Positions 53,218-63,041 are shown, counted from the first letter of the stretch. The stretch: DNA of 64,000 bases from Paenibacillus thermotolerans (GCF_028745515.1 NZ_JAQZSG010000001.1:1-64000); one strand, 5' to 3'. The notes: a model not told the origin generated them from the letters alone. Made by a program: numbers and translations.

Positions 53218-56142
53218 TTATTCCGGCAGGCCGAATTCTTTTCGCTTCGCGCGAATTTCTTCCTGAATGTATTGAACGTAATCCACAATCGCTTCCCTTG
53301 GCTCCGTCTGTGCGTTCACAACCACTTTATAAAAAGCGTTGCTCAAATGACGGCCTGTGAAATATCCGCCCGGCACTTCGGGTATGCCTCGCACCCATTC
53401 GAACTGCGCTTTCAAATTTTCGTAATCGGTAACAGGCCACGGCAAGCTGTCCAGCGCCTCAATATTCGCCGTAGGATAGCGCGCCGCCGCTCCCATTAAG
53501 CTTTCCATCTCCCGGCCGAATTTGGTCTGCGTTTGACTGTCGGTCCACCATTTCATGAATTCCCACGCAGCTTCCTTATCCTTGGCGTTGTTAAGCATAA
53601 GCGTTCCGCTTCCGCCGCTCGGCGCTTCCCGGCGAATCGTTCCGTCGGGCTGCATCGTGCCCGGAACCGGAGCGAAGCCCCACATGCCGCGAATTTCCGG
53701 AGCAAAGACGGACAACTGGTTATAGGCCGTATAATCCGCGATTCCGATCGGCATTTGTCCGGTTCTGAAGCGGTTCGGGAAATCGAACTCTCTTTCCAGC
53801 TTGTAATCCGTGTAAAACTCGGTCCACGTCTTGAACGTTTCAATGCCGATGCGGGAATCCAGATCGGATTCTTTACCGCCGTTGCGATAAAATTGTCCTC
53901 CGTTCTGCATGAGCAGCATGGCGTAAACCGAGTTAGGAGGAATATTTTCGCCCGGGTACGACGGCTGGATCACGAGCGGCAAACCGAATTCCATATGGTT
54001 CTTATTCAAGATGGCGAGCAGATTGGAAACGTCGTCCCACGTATTAGGGACGGTCAATCCCAATTCGTTCAATACGTCCTTTCGGTAAAAGAGCATGTTG
54101 AAGGTCTGCGTCTCGGGCAACGCGTATACGCCTTTCTCGTACGTATACGGTACGAGAGCGCTCGGCCTGAACCGCTTGGCGACGTCCTCGAAATCGGCGA
54201 ATTGGGTCAGGTCTGCGGCAGCGTTCCGCATCGCATAGTTGACCGGAATATCGTTGCCGATCTGCATCGCGACGTCGGGTCCTTGCCCTGCAAGAGTCGC
54301 CGGCAGCAGCGTGCTCATCTGTACAAGCTTCAAATTGACGTTAATGCCTGTCTCCGGCGTGAACGTTTCGTCGATCATCGCCTTCAGCGTGTTCGCCTGA
54401 TCGCGTCCGCTTCCGATCCATACCGTTATCGACCGTTTATTTTCATTGCCGGATACGTTGCCGATCTGGTTGTAATCGATAATGAACGAGTAAAAAAAGG
54501 TTACGATCTCATGTTTCAGCTCCGCAAAGAAGCCCATGCCGGCCTTTGGCAGCTTTTGGTCCGGTGAAGCGATGTATATCGCATCGATCTCCAGCGGCAT
54601 CTCACGGGCATCCAGAAGCCAAGTGCCGAGACCGCCGGTATTTGTCTTATAGGAACCTAGGCGTCTCGGAATCGTATCAGGCTCGTCGATCATCTCTTGC
54701 AGCTGAATCGCCATCGTTTTTAAAAGCGCTTCCGAATCGCTGCTTCCGCCCGACAATTTGCGAAGCTCCGCGCTCACTGCGTTAAGGCGCTTGCTCTCCG
54801 CCGCGAACGTTTCGAGCAAGTTCGGAATTTGCTGCTCTACGCGATAATCTCTGAGCTGGTCCGGCGCTGCGCCGGTTATCATTAAAATTTTGCGGTACAT
54901 CGAGTTGAGGTTGAACAAGCTTTCCTCCACCTCGCGAATTAACGGAGCGAATTCTCCAAGGCTCGCTTCCATCCGCAAAATGTGCTTGCCTTTCTCCAAT
55001 TCGAACAAGAACGGCTCTTCCCCGCCCATCACATCCATACGGTAACCGTTCTTGAATGTAAACGGCACCCGCTCCATTTCCTTGAACGGCACTTGGCCGT
55101 CAATCGTCAGCTTGCGGGTCGAGTAGATGCCTCTAACAAAGTTTTGCTGCGATTTAAAAGCAATTTTATAAAGGCCCGTTTCGGGAACTTCAAACTCCCA
55201 TTCGATCCATTGTCCCGGAATACGCCAGTTGTAGCCGCCGATCGTATTCACCTTGGTAAGCGAAGGGCTGTACGGATAAACCGCCGGCGAGGAGCGCTCG
55301 GTTTGCGGATACAAGGTCGGCGACGACTTTGCGACGGCGTCTTCGCCCTGAACCGTAATGAATACGTCCTTCGCCTCCTTAAGCCCCTTCTCTTGATAGC
55401 GCTTTACTGTCTCTGCATACGGTTCCGGGGCCTTGTATTGAAACAGCTTCAATTGACCGATGACCATCGGCTCCCGTTGCGATACGAGAGTAATCTTATG
55501 GGTTCCGGCCGTGAAGTAAAATTGGAACGGTTCCTCGTAATACCCTTCATAATCTTTAAACATCATCTCCCGCCAGGCAGGTTTCTCAACCTGCTGCGGA
55601 CGAAGGTCGTTGCCGCGGTTATCTTGTTTTACTTCCTCCTGCTCGTTGTCCCAAATTCGGTCGAATTGCAAGTAAGCCGCTTCCTCGAACGGCACTTCAC
55701 CGTCAATCAACAACGAGCGTTCGATGCTTGAGCTTTTTCCGGCAACCGGATAATAAAGCATCGAAATGTGGTACAACCCGCTTTCCGGCACAGTGACGGT
55801 CCATTCCACAGTCCCCTTCTCGCCCGTCAGCAGGGAATCGCCTTCCCTTCCTTCGAAATTGCTGACAATTTCAAACGCATCCCCCTCCATGGCGGAAAAC
55901 CGGGAAGCGTCAATAACAATTTCATGATCAGAAGGGGAAGCGCTTTCAAACTGGGCGATGTAGTCCGAATAACCGTGACGATCCAGCAGCATTTCGAATA
56001 ACGCGTCGGCTTGCGCTTCCGTTTCGTATACTGTTGCTTCACTTTCGGCTCGCGTCAGGGGTCCGGATCCCAATAGCCCGACAAGCATCGAAATGCTCAT
56101 CGCTGATAACGCCAATGTCCTGAGCCGTGTTTTTGTTCTCAC
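53218..56142 (-). CDS. Giant CBM-like / solute-binding fusion protein (cluster B)
   Basis: A 974-residue protein from GTG 56140-56142 (AGGGGGG upstream). Signal peptide (ALSAMSISMLVGLLGSGPLTRA), then two beta-sandwich modules with the IDGxxPF hallmark (LLIDGEVPFEEAAYLQFDR near 150; LTIDGQVPFKEMERVPF near 345), a helical spacer and a family-1 binding domain from about 570 (SITVWIGSGRDQANTLKAMI, FRPSALVPYTYEKGVYALPETQTFNMLFY). It corresponds in order and layout to 29565-32528. Unlike that protein, it has a cleavable-looking signal, so it may be secreted or held by partners. Confidence 0.9.
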   Translation of the reverse strand: MRTKTRLRTLALSAMSISMLVGLLGSGPLTRAESEATVYETEAQADALFEMLLDRHGYSDYIAQFESASPSDHEIVIDASRFSAMEGDAFEIVSNFEGREGDSLLTGEKGTVEWTVTVPESGLYHISMLYYPVAGKSSSIERSLLIDGEVPFEEAAYLQFDRIWDNEQEEVKQDNRGNDLRPQQVEKPAWREMMFKDYEGYYEEPFQFYFTAGTHKITLVSQREPMVIGQLKLFQYKAPEPYAETVKRYQEKGLKEAKDVFITVQGEDAVAKSSPTLYPQTERSSPAVYPYSPSLTKVNTIGGYNWRIPGQWIEWEFEVPETGLYKIAFKSQQNFVRGIYSTRKLTIDGQVPFKEMERVPFTFKNGYRMDVMGGEEPFLFELEKGKHILRMEASLGEFAPLIREVEESLFNLNSMYRKILMITGAAPDQLRDYRVEQQIPNLLETFAAESKRLNAVSAELRKLSGGSSDSEALLKTMAIQLQEMIDEPDTIPRRLGSYKTNTGGLGTWLLDAREMPLEIDAIYIASPDQKLPKAGMGFFAELKHEIVTFFYSFIIDYNQIGNVSGNENKRSITVWIGSGRDQANTLKAMIDETFTPETGINVNLKLVQMSTLLPATLAGQGPDVAMQIGNDIPVNYAMRNAAADLTQFADFEDVAKRFRPSALVPYTYEKGVYALPETQTFNMLFYRKDVLNELGLTVPNTWDDVSNLLAILNKNHMEFGLPLVIQPSYPGENIPPNSVYAMLLMQNGGQFYRNGGKESDLDSRIGIETFKTWTEFYTDYKLEREFDFPNRFRTGQMPIGIADYTAYNQLSVFAPEIRGMWGFAPVPGTMQPDGTIRREAPSGGSGTLMLNNAKDKEAAWEFMKWWTDSQTQTKFGREMESLMGAAARYPTANIEALDSLPWPVTDYENLKAQFEWVRGIPEVPGGYFTGRHLSNAFYKVVVNAQTEPREAIVDYVQYIQEEIRAKRKEFGLPE

Positions 56143-56368
56143 TGTCAGCCCCCCTAAGAACTATGCGGCAATTGTGCAGGCTTACCCGCCATTGAAAATA
56201 TTCGCCAAACATTTCCGCAGGCACTCGATGAAGAGCAAATATTTGTAAAGTGATCGTAACATCGAACCAAACAACAGTCAATAATTTATCCAAAAATGTT
56301 AGGCTATATGTTTTTCTTTTTGTTATTTTGTTTTATTGCAAACTACCTTTATCGTTATAAATAAGACA

Positions 56369-56395
56369 GGGTGCACCGGTATGCTCGGTACACCC
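56369..56395 (-). terminator. Terminator between the lipoprotein and the fusion gene
   Basis: GGGTGTACCG pairs with CGGTGCACCC across AGCATAC, followed by TGTCTTATT on the minus strand, just past the stop at 56419. It may reduce expression of downstream genes relative to the binding lipoprotein, as often seen in ABC operons. Confidence 0.7.
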
Positions 56396-56418
56396 CTTCC
56401 CTTCCAATGCTTGTAGTC

Positions 56419-57795
56419 TTACTTAATACCGGCCACTGCGGCTTCAGCTTTTTGTTTATTGCCTTCTACCGCTGCAGTTACGGATTTGTTCTGTACGATA
56501 ATTTCATCCATGATGGTATAGAACGGATATTCAGGCACGCTTTCTTCGATCGCAACCAAGCCCGTTCCGTTAATGTGCTCGAGCGCCATCTTGATGTCCT
56601 CTTCCGTCTTATAACGGGACTCCAGCCAGTCTTGGCCCATGTATTCTTCCGTCGGAGGCAGGTCGCGCATTTCTTCAAAAATTTGATACACGACTTGAGG
56701 ATCTTTTACGCCCTTCGGAATAAACCAGCCGTTGAGGTCCGGTCTGGCATGAGTAAATTTCGGGTCGCCCGATGGTCCGAGCGGAACAGGAACGACGCCC
56801 GGTTCGAACGTTAGGTCGCCGATATTCCAGTCATAAGTAATGAACATGGCGACGTCGCCGTCTTTAAACGTGTTCGATTCGTTCCAATCCATCTTGTTTC
56901 CTGTTTTCACTTTCGTTACGTTCTCAACGTTAAAGAGGCGGTTAACGAACTCGAGCGCTTCGATCATTCTCGGATCGTTGGACATATCCTCCAGCGTGTC
57001 CGGGTTCACGAAGGAAACTCCGTTGGCGGCGGCGAAGTGGCGGGCTACGTCGGCAGGCCAGCCGGCGAAGCCGTAGGTGTCGAGTTTGCCGTCGTTGTCG
57101 GTGTCACGTGTTGCCAGCTTTGCCACATCCATGAATTTCTCCCAAGTCCATTCGCCGTTGTTATACAGCTCTTGAAGATCCGGAAGACCCAGCTTCTTGA
57201 ACAGGTCGCGGTTATAGTGAAGTCCTACGACCGAGACGCCCGGCGTGGTGAAGCCGTAATCAACGCCTCCGATCGCCGGCAGCGGCTTTGCGAGCCTCTG
57301 TTCGTTGTTGATGTCGCTGGTCGGCTTTGTGAACTCGCTTAACGGAAGCATCTGACCCTGCTGAATCGGTACGATCGCCCGCTTTAATTCGTAAATCAAT
57401 ACGTCTGCGAAAGGCTCGCCCGCAAGCACGGTAGTCGTAAATTTGTCCCAGTACTCATCCCACGGAACGTTAAGGAATTCGAATTTAAAGTTGTATTTTT
57501 TCTCCAGCTCGGCATATTTCTCAAGCGCCGCTTTCTCGCCGGCCGTGTTGCCTGCCGGCTTCAGATCCCACCATGCCGCCATGCGGATCGTACGTCCGCC
57601 GAGGTCCATAGCCGGGGGCTCATCGGCCGGAGGTTCTTCTTCCGCAACATTGGAGCCTGAATCGTCAGCAGGGGTTTCGGTGGTCGTTCCATTGTCGTCG
57701 GCATTATTCTTGCTGCCGCCTCCGCCTCCAGCACAAGCTGTAAGCGCAAGCATAAACACAATCAGAAGAATTGAAAGCACTTTCATGTTCTTCAT
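56419..57795 (-). CDS. Sugar ABC transporter solute-binding lipoprotein (cluster B)
   Basis: A 458-residue lipoprotein from ATG 57795 (GGGAGG upstream). Lipobox LTACAGGGG, a long Asp/Glu/Pro linker, then a binding domain (RTIRMAAWWDLKP, ADVLIYELKRAIVPIQQGQMLPL, GDVAMFITYDWNIGD). It is the first gene of cluster B, with its own promoter (57978-58006) and a terminator behind it. In cluster A the equivalent gene is last. It supplies sugar to one of the two permease pairs. Confidence 0.93.
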   Translation of the reverse strand: MKNMKVLSILLIVFMLALTACAGGGGGSKNNADDNGTTTETPADDSGSNVAEEEPPADEPPAMDLGGRTIRMAAWWDLKPAGNTAGEKAALEKYAELEKKYNFKFEFLNVPWDEYWDKFTTTVLAGEPFADVLIYELKRAIVPIQQGQMLPLSEFTKPTSDINNEQRLAKPLPAIGGVDYGFTTPGVSVVGLHYNRDLFKKLGLPDLQELYNNGEWTWEKFMDVAKLATRDTDNDGKLDTYGFAGWPADVARHFAAANGVSFVNPDTLEDMSNDPRMIEALEFVNRLFNVENVTKVKTGNKMDWNESNTFKDGDVAMFITYDWNIGDLTFEPGVVPVPLGPSGDPKFTHARPDLNGWFIPKGVKDPQVVYQIFEEMRDLPPTEEYMGQDWLESRYKTEEDIKMALEHINGTGLVAIEESVPEYPFYTIMDEIIVQNKSVTAAVEGNKQKAEAAVAGIK

Positions 57796-57977
57796 TGCCA
57801 AACCTCCCGTTTTTTTAATACCGGACTTTCGGACTGGTTTTGTCTTCACAACCGATTCCTCTCCGGTCAAATCCCCCAAGAAACCGCTTACAAACTTTCG
57901 TTAACAAGTCCTCGAAAAGCCCGCATCACCACCGCTGTATAGTTTATAAATACTAACATTTGCCGATTTCAAAACAA

Positions 57978-58006
57978 TCATAGCACCCAAAAATAGACAC
58001 CGTCAA
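57978..58006 (-). promoter_or_regulatory. Sigma-A promoter of cluster B
   Basis: TTGACG (rc of 58001-58006), 17 bases, TATGAT (rc of 57978-57983). The surrounding 57796-58183 is AT-rich and gene-free. It contains a related sequence in inverted orientation, TTAACGAAAGTTTGTAA and TTAACGAAGTTTGTTAG (near 57890-57905 and 58108-58122), possible operator sites for the LacI regulator next door. Confidence 0.65.
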
Positions 58007-58183
58007 TTACATTTTGCTAAAAATTATGATTTTGTTTTTATATTTTGTTATCAACCATCATCAAGTCTAGTTCGTTAATCTACTAAAATTTATGAACAAA
58101 TGGTGGTTTAACGAAGTTTGTTAGCCTAACGTAAATGTTCGACAAAAACTTCAATAATCCGATAGTATTTGCCATGTTCCGGA

Positions 58184-59209
58184 TCATTGCCGTCCTGTTT
58201 GCACAATAAGTCTAAGGGTATGCTCTTCCCTAACGACGATTTCGCTGCTTATCTGCTTACGCTCGTAAGGAGATTTCCGGTTATCGATCCGCCAAATCAA
58301 TTGATCGACGGCCCGCATCCCGATCACTTCCTTGTTGACGTTAGCCGTCGCTAAAATCGGATGCGTATGGATCGTATTATCGAACCCGGTCACGGCGCAG
58401 CGATCGGGAATTTCCAGTCCTCGCTTGCGAAGCTCATCGATCAAGTTCGACGCAATAGAGTCGTTCACGCATACGAATACTTCCGGCAACGGATCTAACG
58501 ACACATTCGGGATGAGCTTATACATATCGTCCGCTAACGGTCCGATCAGCATCGGATCCTGGTTATGCTCGACCCCATGCTCCTCGAGAGCCGTCTTGAA
58601 GGCGAGCCACCGATCGTAAAAGCTCCGCGCGTCGCGAATGCTGCCGATGAATTGATATTTCCGAAAGCCCTTGCTGATCAGCTTGACCATAATCTCCCGC
58701 ATGCTGTTGAAATTGTCGGAGAACACGGTATCGCAATGAAATGCCGGGTCCTCATGGTCGACCATAACGACCGGGATGTTCAGCTTTCTGATGTCCAGCA
58801 ATATTTGCGTGGAAATGTAGCCGATCGTAATGATTCCACGGATGGCTTCCGGCTTCAGCACGGAAAAAAAGTGATCTCCCGAAGGCTCGGTTAACGTGAT
58901 GATATCTTGCCCCATCTGGTTCAGCCGGTTGGAGATCCCGTCGAAGACCGGTCCCCAATATATCGATTCTTTGTTTTGATACCGTATGTTCGGAAACAGC
59001 ACGACAATCGTTCCGGAACTGTTGGCGTCCGCCGATTCTTGTCCCGCCAACGCGTTGTTTCTAAAGTAACCTAACTGACCTGCAGTTCTCAGTATCATTT
59101 CTCTTGTCTGTGCGCTAACGCCCGACTTGCCGGTCAACGCTCGCGAAACGGCAAATTTGGAAACTCCCGCAAGCTCGGCAATCTCCTGAATGGTCACTTT
59201 TCTCCTCAT
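58184..59209 (-). CDS. LacI-family transcriptional regulator (cluster B)
   Basis: About 341 residues from ATG 59209. Helix-turn-helix and hinge: KVTIQEIAELAGVSKFAVSRALTGKSGVSAQTRE. The effector domain follows (IVVLFPNIRYQNKESIYWGPVFDGI, VFVCVNDSIASNLIDELRKRG, AVTGFDNTIHTHPILATAN). It lies upstream of the cluster B binding lipoprotein on the same strand and only about 15 bases after the MacB-like ATPase gene. It probably represses cluster B in the absence of substrate. Confidence 0.92.
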   Translation of the reverse strand: MRRKVTIQEIAELAGVSKFAVSRALTGKSGVSAQTREMILRTAGQLGYFRNNALAGQESADANSSGTIVVLFPNIRYQNKESIYWGPVFDGISNRLNQMGQDIITLTEPSGDHFFSVLKPEAIRGIITIGYISTQILLDIRKLNIPVVMVDHEDPAFHCDTVFSDNFNSMREIMVKLISKGFRKYQFIGSIRDARSFYDRWLAFKTALEEHGVEHNQDPMLIGPLADDMYKLIPNVSLDPLPEVFVCVNDSIASNLIDELRKRGLEIPDRCAVTGFDNTIHTHPILATANVNKEVIGMRAVDQLIWRIDNRKSPYERKQISSEIVVREEHTLRLIVQTGRQ

Positions 59210-59224
59210 GCGTATCATCCTCGA

Positions 59225-60121
59225 TTACCGTTTTGATTTTCGCATCTGCGACTGCGTCGGAAGAAGCACGATCCGATCCTCTTCCAATCTGAGAAGCACT
59301 TTGTCCGCATCTTTGGCTCCGACCGCTTCCAAATACGACTCCGGCACTTGAATTCTGCCGGACCTGTCCATTACTGCGTATTCGATATGGGTATCTTCTT
59401 CGGCATCCGGTTCGTCCGCCGCCGAAGCTTCATCGGCCGAAACCATGCGAATGTACTCGCTGGATGTCATTCCGTCCCGGATGGACACAACGCGCTTTAC
59501 TTGCTTTGCAAGCGACAGATCGTGAGTAACGATGACGATCGTTAACCCCATCTCGGAGTTCAGCTTATTTAGCAGCTCCATAATTTGGGCCGATGTGCGG
59601 GTATCCAGCGCCCCCGTCGGTTCGTCCGCGAGCAGCAGCTTGGGGCGGTTCGCAAGCGCGATGGCAATGGCGACGCGCTGCTGCTCGCCGCCGGACAGCT
59701 GCTCGAGCGTATTGCCCGCACGGTGTCCCAAGCCGACGGCGTCGAGCAGCTCCAGCGCGCGCAGCCGCTTCGAACGGCTGTCGTGCAGCAGCATCGGAAT
59801 TTCGACATTTTCGCGTGCCGTTAAATAAGGGATCAAATTGCGAGCTTTATTTTGCCAAACGAAACCGACCGTCTCCCGCTTGTAAACCGTCAAATCCTTA
59901 TCGCTCATCTTCAACATATTTTTGCCGTCGATGACGAGCTGCCCGGCGGTCGGACGATCGAGACCTCCTAACATATTGAGCAGAGTCGACTTCCCGCTGC
60001 CGGAGCTGCCGATAATCGCCATCATTTCCCCGCGATCGACAATCAGATTCAGCCCCTGCAGCGCGACGACTTCAATGTCCGCCGCTTTGTAGATCTTGAC
60101 CAGATTTTCGCACGTAATCAC
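59225..60121 (-). CDS. MacB/LolD-type ABC ATPase with AbrB-like tail
   Basis: A 298-residue ATPase. Walker A IGSSGSGKST (residues about 36-45), signature LSGGEQQRVAIAIALANRP, Walker B LLLADEPTGALD and switch VIVTHDLS. After residue about 240 there is a tail with SGRIQVPESYLEAVGAKDADKV...DRIVLLP, resembling a swapped-hairpin AbrB/SpoVT fold, unusual for this class. It should power the FtsX-type permease at 60131. Start is GTG 60121 after GGGGGAGGAC. It is a MacB-like export or mechanotransmission system, not an importer. Confidence 0.88.
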   Translation of the reverse strand: MITCENLVKIYKAADIEVVALQGLNLIVDRGEMMAIIGSSGSGKSTLLNMLGGLDRPTAGQLVIDGKNMLKMSDKDLTVYKRETVGFVWQNKARNLIPYLTARENVEIPMLLHDSRSKRLRALELLDAVGLGHRAGNTLEQLSGGEQQRVAIAIALANRPKLLLADEPTGALDTRTSAQIMELLNKLNSEMGLTIVIVTHDLSLAKQVKRVVSIRDGMTSSEYIRMVSADEASAADEPDAEEDTHIEYAVMDRSGRIQVPESYLEAVGAKDADKVLLRLEEDRIVLLPTQSQMRKSKR

Positions 60122-60130
60122 GTCTTTAGC

Positions 60131-63013
60131 TCAGTCCTCCCCCAGTTTGACGGCCTGATAAACGTTCATCCGCTTCAGAAGCCAAGCTAACAGGAGCAAT
60201 GCCGCCGCCAGCATGAACAAGGCTGCGGCCGCGAGGTTCGTTACATCGCCGGCGTCGGATACAACCTCAAACGGCGGCACGATCTTGCCCGGGTCGAACG
60301 AGAGCTGAAACAGCGGCACGAAGATGCGTCCTGCCGCAAGACCCGTCGCTATGCCGATAGCGAAGCCGGCTCCTGTCGTCAGCAGCTGTTCAAGAAACAG
60401 CATTCCGAGAAGCTGACGGAACGAAACGCCCATCGCACGGAATATGCCCAGCTGAAGCATGCGCCCTTGAAGCGATAACATCCAGAACAGCAGAAATCCG
60501 ATAAAGCTGACGATGAGCGATACGATAAACCCGAGGCTCATGACGCCGTTAATGGCCATTCGGAACGGGTCGGCCCGGCTCTCCTCGATCATCCCGTACG
60601 TATCTTCGAATCGTTCGAACGTGACGCCTCGTTCCGCGGCGGCATCCAACAACGATTGTCGCGCATCGTAGGACGTCAGTTTTACCCAAACGTCGTAAGG
60701 CTCAAGCGCAAGCTCGTTTTGAACGGTATCCAAGTGGGCAACGACAAGCATCGGCGGTACGTTCGTACGGCGTTCGTTTGCGGTCTCCGCCGCAGGATTC
60801 GGATTAAAGGTCGGGAAATAATCAACGATGCCGAACACCGTCACTCTGGTAGGCCGAATCCCTTCCCAGCCGATATCCAGTATATCCCCCGCTTTAACTT
60901 CAAGCTGCTTGGCAAGCGTTGAAGAAACAAGCGCCGCATGAGTGTCGGGCGCTATAAGATTCAGATAGTCGTAGAAATGATACGGAAGCAGCCCGTCTTT
61001 CATCCAAGCAGCTCGCCCGAATGCGTCGGTATCTATGCCCATCAGTGTAACGGATGCGCTCTTATTGCCCGCCCACAGCTCGGCATCCTCCTTGACGAAG
61101 ACGCGAGCGGCGTCTTGTACTCCCGGAAGCGATTCGATCGCCTCGAACGGCGGCTCCAAATAACTGATCCGATCCGCCGCGCCGGTTGCGGCTCCGCTTT
61201 GCGGCGGACCTCCCATCGGGGCGGATACTTGAGCCGGCGCGTCGTTCACCCAATGCTGCCGCAGGACGATATCGCTCCCTCCGGAATACCATATTTGGTC
61301 CTCCATATTGCCGTTGATCGTCCTTGCGGTGCTTGCATTGTATATTCCCGTACCGATCGTAAGAATGAAAAATACCATCATTCCGTGGTAAAAATGGCTT
61401 CGGCGGCTTACGAGCAATAAAGTCGAATAGTTCCCGGGAGACCACCGGCTGCGTCCGATCCAATACACAAGACGGACTAACAGCGGGTAGATGCGGATCA
61501 GGAGCAGCCCCGCCCCAAGAATGAACAGCGAAGGCACCGCGTATAAAAGCGGATCGGAAGACAGCATCTTGCCGTCAAGCCCGAGCTTGATCAAATCCGT
61601 CATTCGCTGCCGGTATGTATAGAGACCGTACAGCGCCAATGCAATGAGCACGATATCGATTCCGAACGTCTGCCAGAACGGCCGTTTCATCTCCCGCGCT
61701 TTCTGCCGCTTCTGGTCGACGATCGTCGCCCTCGTCGCAACAACGACCGGAACCAAATTAAGCACCCAAGAGGCGATGACCGCGATCAGGGCGTACATCC
61801 AGCTTTCCGAGGTGATCTCAACGCGCAGCGAACCGCGGTTGACGAAATTCATGAACGTGCTCGTTGATCCGAGCACGCGTGTAAACACGGCGCCGAGCCA
61901 AGGCCCGGCCGCAAAAGCGGCCAACGCGAGCAGCCCGAATTCAAGAGCATACACGGACACGACATGACGTCTCGACGCTCCGCGGCTGCGAAGCACCGCA
62001 ATCTCGCCTTTCTGCCGCTCGACAAGCATACCGGTCACCATATAAAGATAAAACGCAATTAAAAGAAATAACGGCACGTTCAGCGACCATAACAAGTTCC
62101 GAAGCGTGTGTTCCCGATCCCCGTACGCCTTCATCGCCGAATCTCCGGGAATCCAGATCGATGTGCTGACCAAGTAGTTATATCCGCCCAGCATGTCGGC
62201 AGCCATATTCGCTTTCATATACAGCATTTTCGACGCCGCTTGCAGATCGATCTCCGTATAATCGGCAACGAACTGGCCTCCGACCTTGCTTAACGTTATC
62301 GGTCCGTCATGCAGCAGCTCTTGCGCAAACAAGCGTTCGTTTATGAACAATGCGTTTCGTTCCGCCTGAATGCCGCCGCGGTTCCAGTAGACGTCCGACA
62401 GATCGTTCTCCGAAATGACCGCAACCGGCTTGATCCGGATTTCGGCGGAGACGAACGGATCGTCAATAATGAACTCCTGGTCCAGCAGCATATTCAACTC
62501 TACTAATGCATTGTCGGTTACCATGACCTCATACACACCGTCGACCGGCTTATCGGACGGCAGCCGGCCGTCCACGATTCGTACGTGATCTTCCAAACCC
62601 GAACGCATGGCGAATTTCGCGGATCTCTTGTAGTTCGGATTGATGCGCGTCGGATCGGCAGGCGATAGATTGAACCGAACCGTTTCATATATCCGTTGAT
62701 CCGACACGGAGAAAAAATCGCCGGAATTCACGATACGATTCGACCAATATCGCTCAAAGCGTTCGACGATGTTCCGCTGCTCGCCCGGGACGGATGTGCG
62801 CATCGTAATATCCGCGGAGATAACGCCGGGATGATGACCGGTCGAAGCGTAGCTCCGTTCCAAATCCTTCACCAGCATATAGCGGAGTACGGCGTCTTTA
62901 TATATAGGCATGCTGGAGGTCAATGCGATGCAAAAAAGCATGCCTGTAAACAAACTGGCGACAAGCCACCGGTTTTTGGCCATTTTGCGAAGCAGCATAA
63001 TGAGAACGGACAT
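60131..63013 (-). CDS. FtsX/MacB-type ABC permease (large)
   Basis: About 960 residues from ATG 63013 (GAGGGG upstream); an in-frame ATG at 63019 is six bases earlier. It begins with a helix (NRWLVASLFTGMLFCIALTSSMPIY), a large extracellular region, FtsX-type helix blocks around 330-430 (VTGMLVERQKGEIAVLRSRGASRRHVVSVYALEFG) and near the C-terminus (MLSLQGRMLQLGIFRAMGVSFRQLLGMLFLEQLL). Two FtsX domains in one chain are the DUF-type large permeases of Firmicutes. It partners the ATPase and the adaptor lipoprotein. Confidence 0.88.
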   Translation of the reverse strand: MSVLIMLLRKMAKNRWLVASLFTGMLFCIALTSSMPIYKDAVLRYMLVKDLERSYASTGHHPGVISADITMRTSVPGEQRNIVERFERYWSNRIVNSGDFFSVSDQRIYETVRFNLSPADPTRINPNYKRSAKFAMRSGLEDHVRIVDGRLPSDKPVDGVYEVMVTDNALVELNMLLDQEFIIDDPFVSAEIRIKPVAVISENDLSDVYWNRGGIQAERNALFINERLFAQELLHDGPITLSKVGGQFVADYTEIDLQAASKMLYMKANMAADMLGGYNYLVSTSIWIPGDSAMKAYGDREHTLRNLLWSLNVPLFLLIAFYLYMVTGMLVERQKGEIAVLRSRGASRRHVVSVYALEFGLLALAAFAAGPWLGAVFTRVLGSTSTFMNFVNRGSLRVEITSESWMYALIAVIASWVLNLVPVVVATRATIVDQKRQKAREMKRPFWQTFGIDIVLIALALYGLYTYRQRMTDLIKLGLDGKMLSSDPLLYAVPSLFILGAGLLLIRIYPLLVRLVYWIGRSRWSPGNYSTLLLVSRRSHFYHGMMVFFILTIGTGIYNASTARTINGNMEDQIWYSGGSDIVLRQHWVNDAPAQVSAPMGGPPQSGAATGAADRISYLEPPFEAIESLPGVQDAARVFVKEDAELWAGNKSASVTLMGIDTDAFGRAAWMKDGLLPYHFYDYLNLIAPDTHAALVSSTLAKQLEVKAGDILDIGWEGIRPTRVTVFGIVDYFPTFNPNPAAETANERRTNVPPMLVVAHLDTVQNELALEPYDVWVKLTSYDARQSLLDAAAERGVTFERFEDTYGMIEESRADPFRMAINGVMSLGFIVSLIVSFIGFLLFWMLSLQGRMLQLGIFRAMGVSFRQLLGMLFLEQLLTTGAGFAIGIATGLAAGRIFVPLFQLSFDPGKIVPPFEVVSDAGDVTNLAAAALFMLAAALLLLAWLLKRMNVYQAVKLGED

Positions 63014-63041
63014 ACGCATCCCCTCGTTTTTTCCGTCGGCT

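Noticed and set aside
44762-57795. Recent tandem duplication of cluster A
   Set aside because: Proteins match in motif and order but differ in length and most residues, so the copies diverged long ago or arrived separately.
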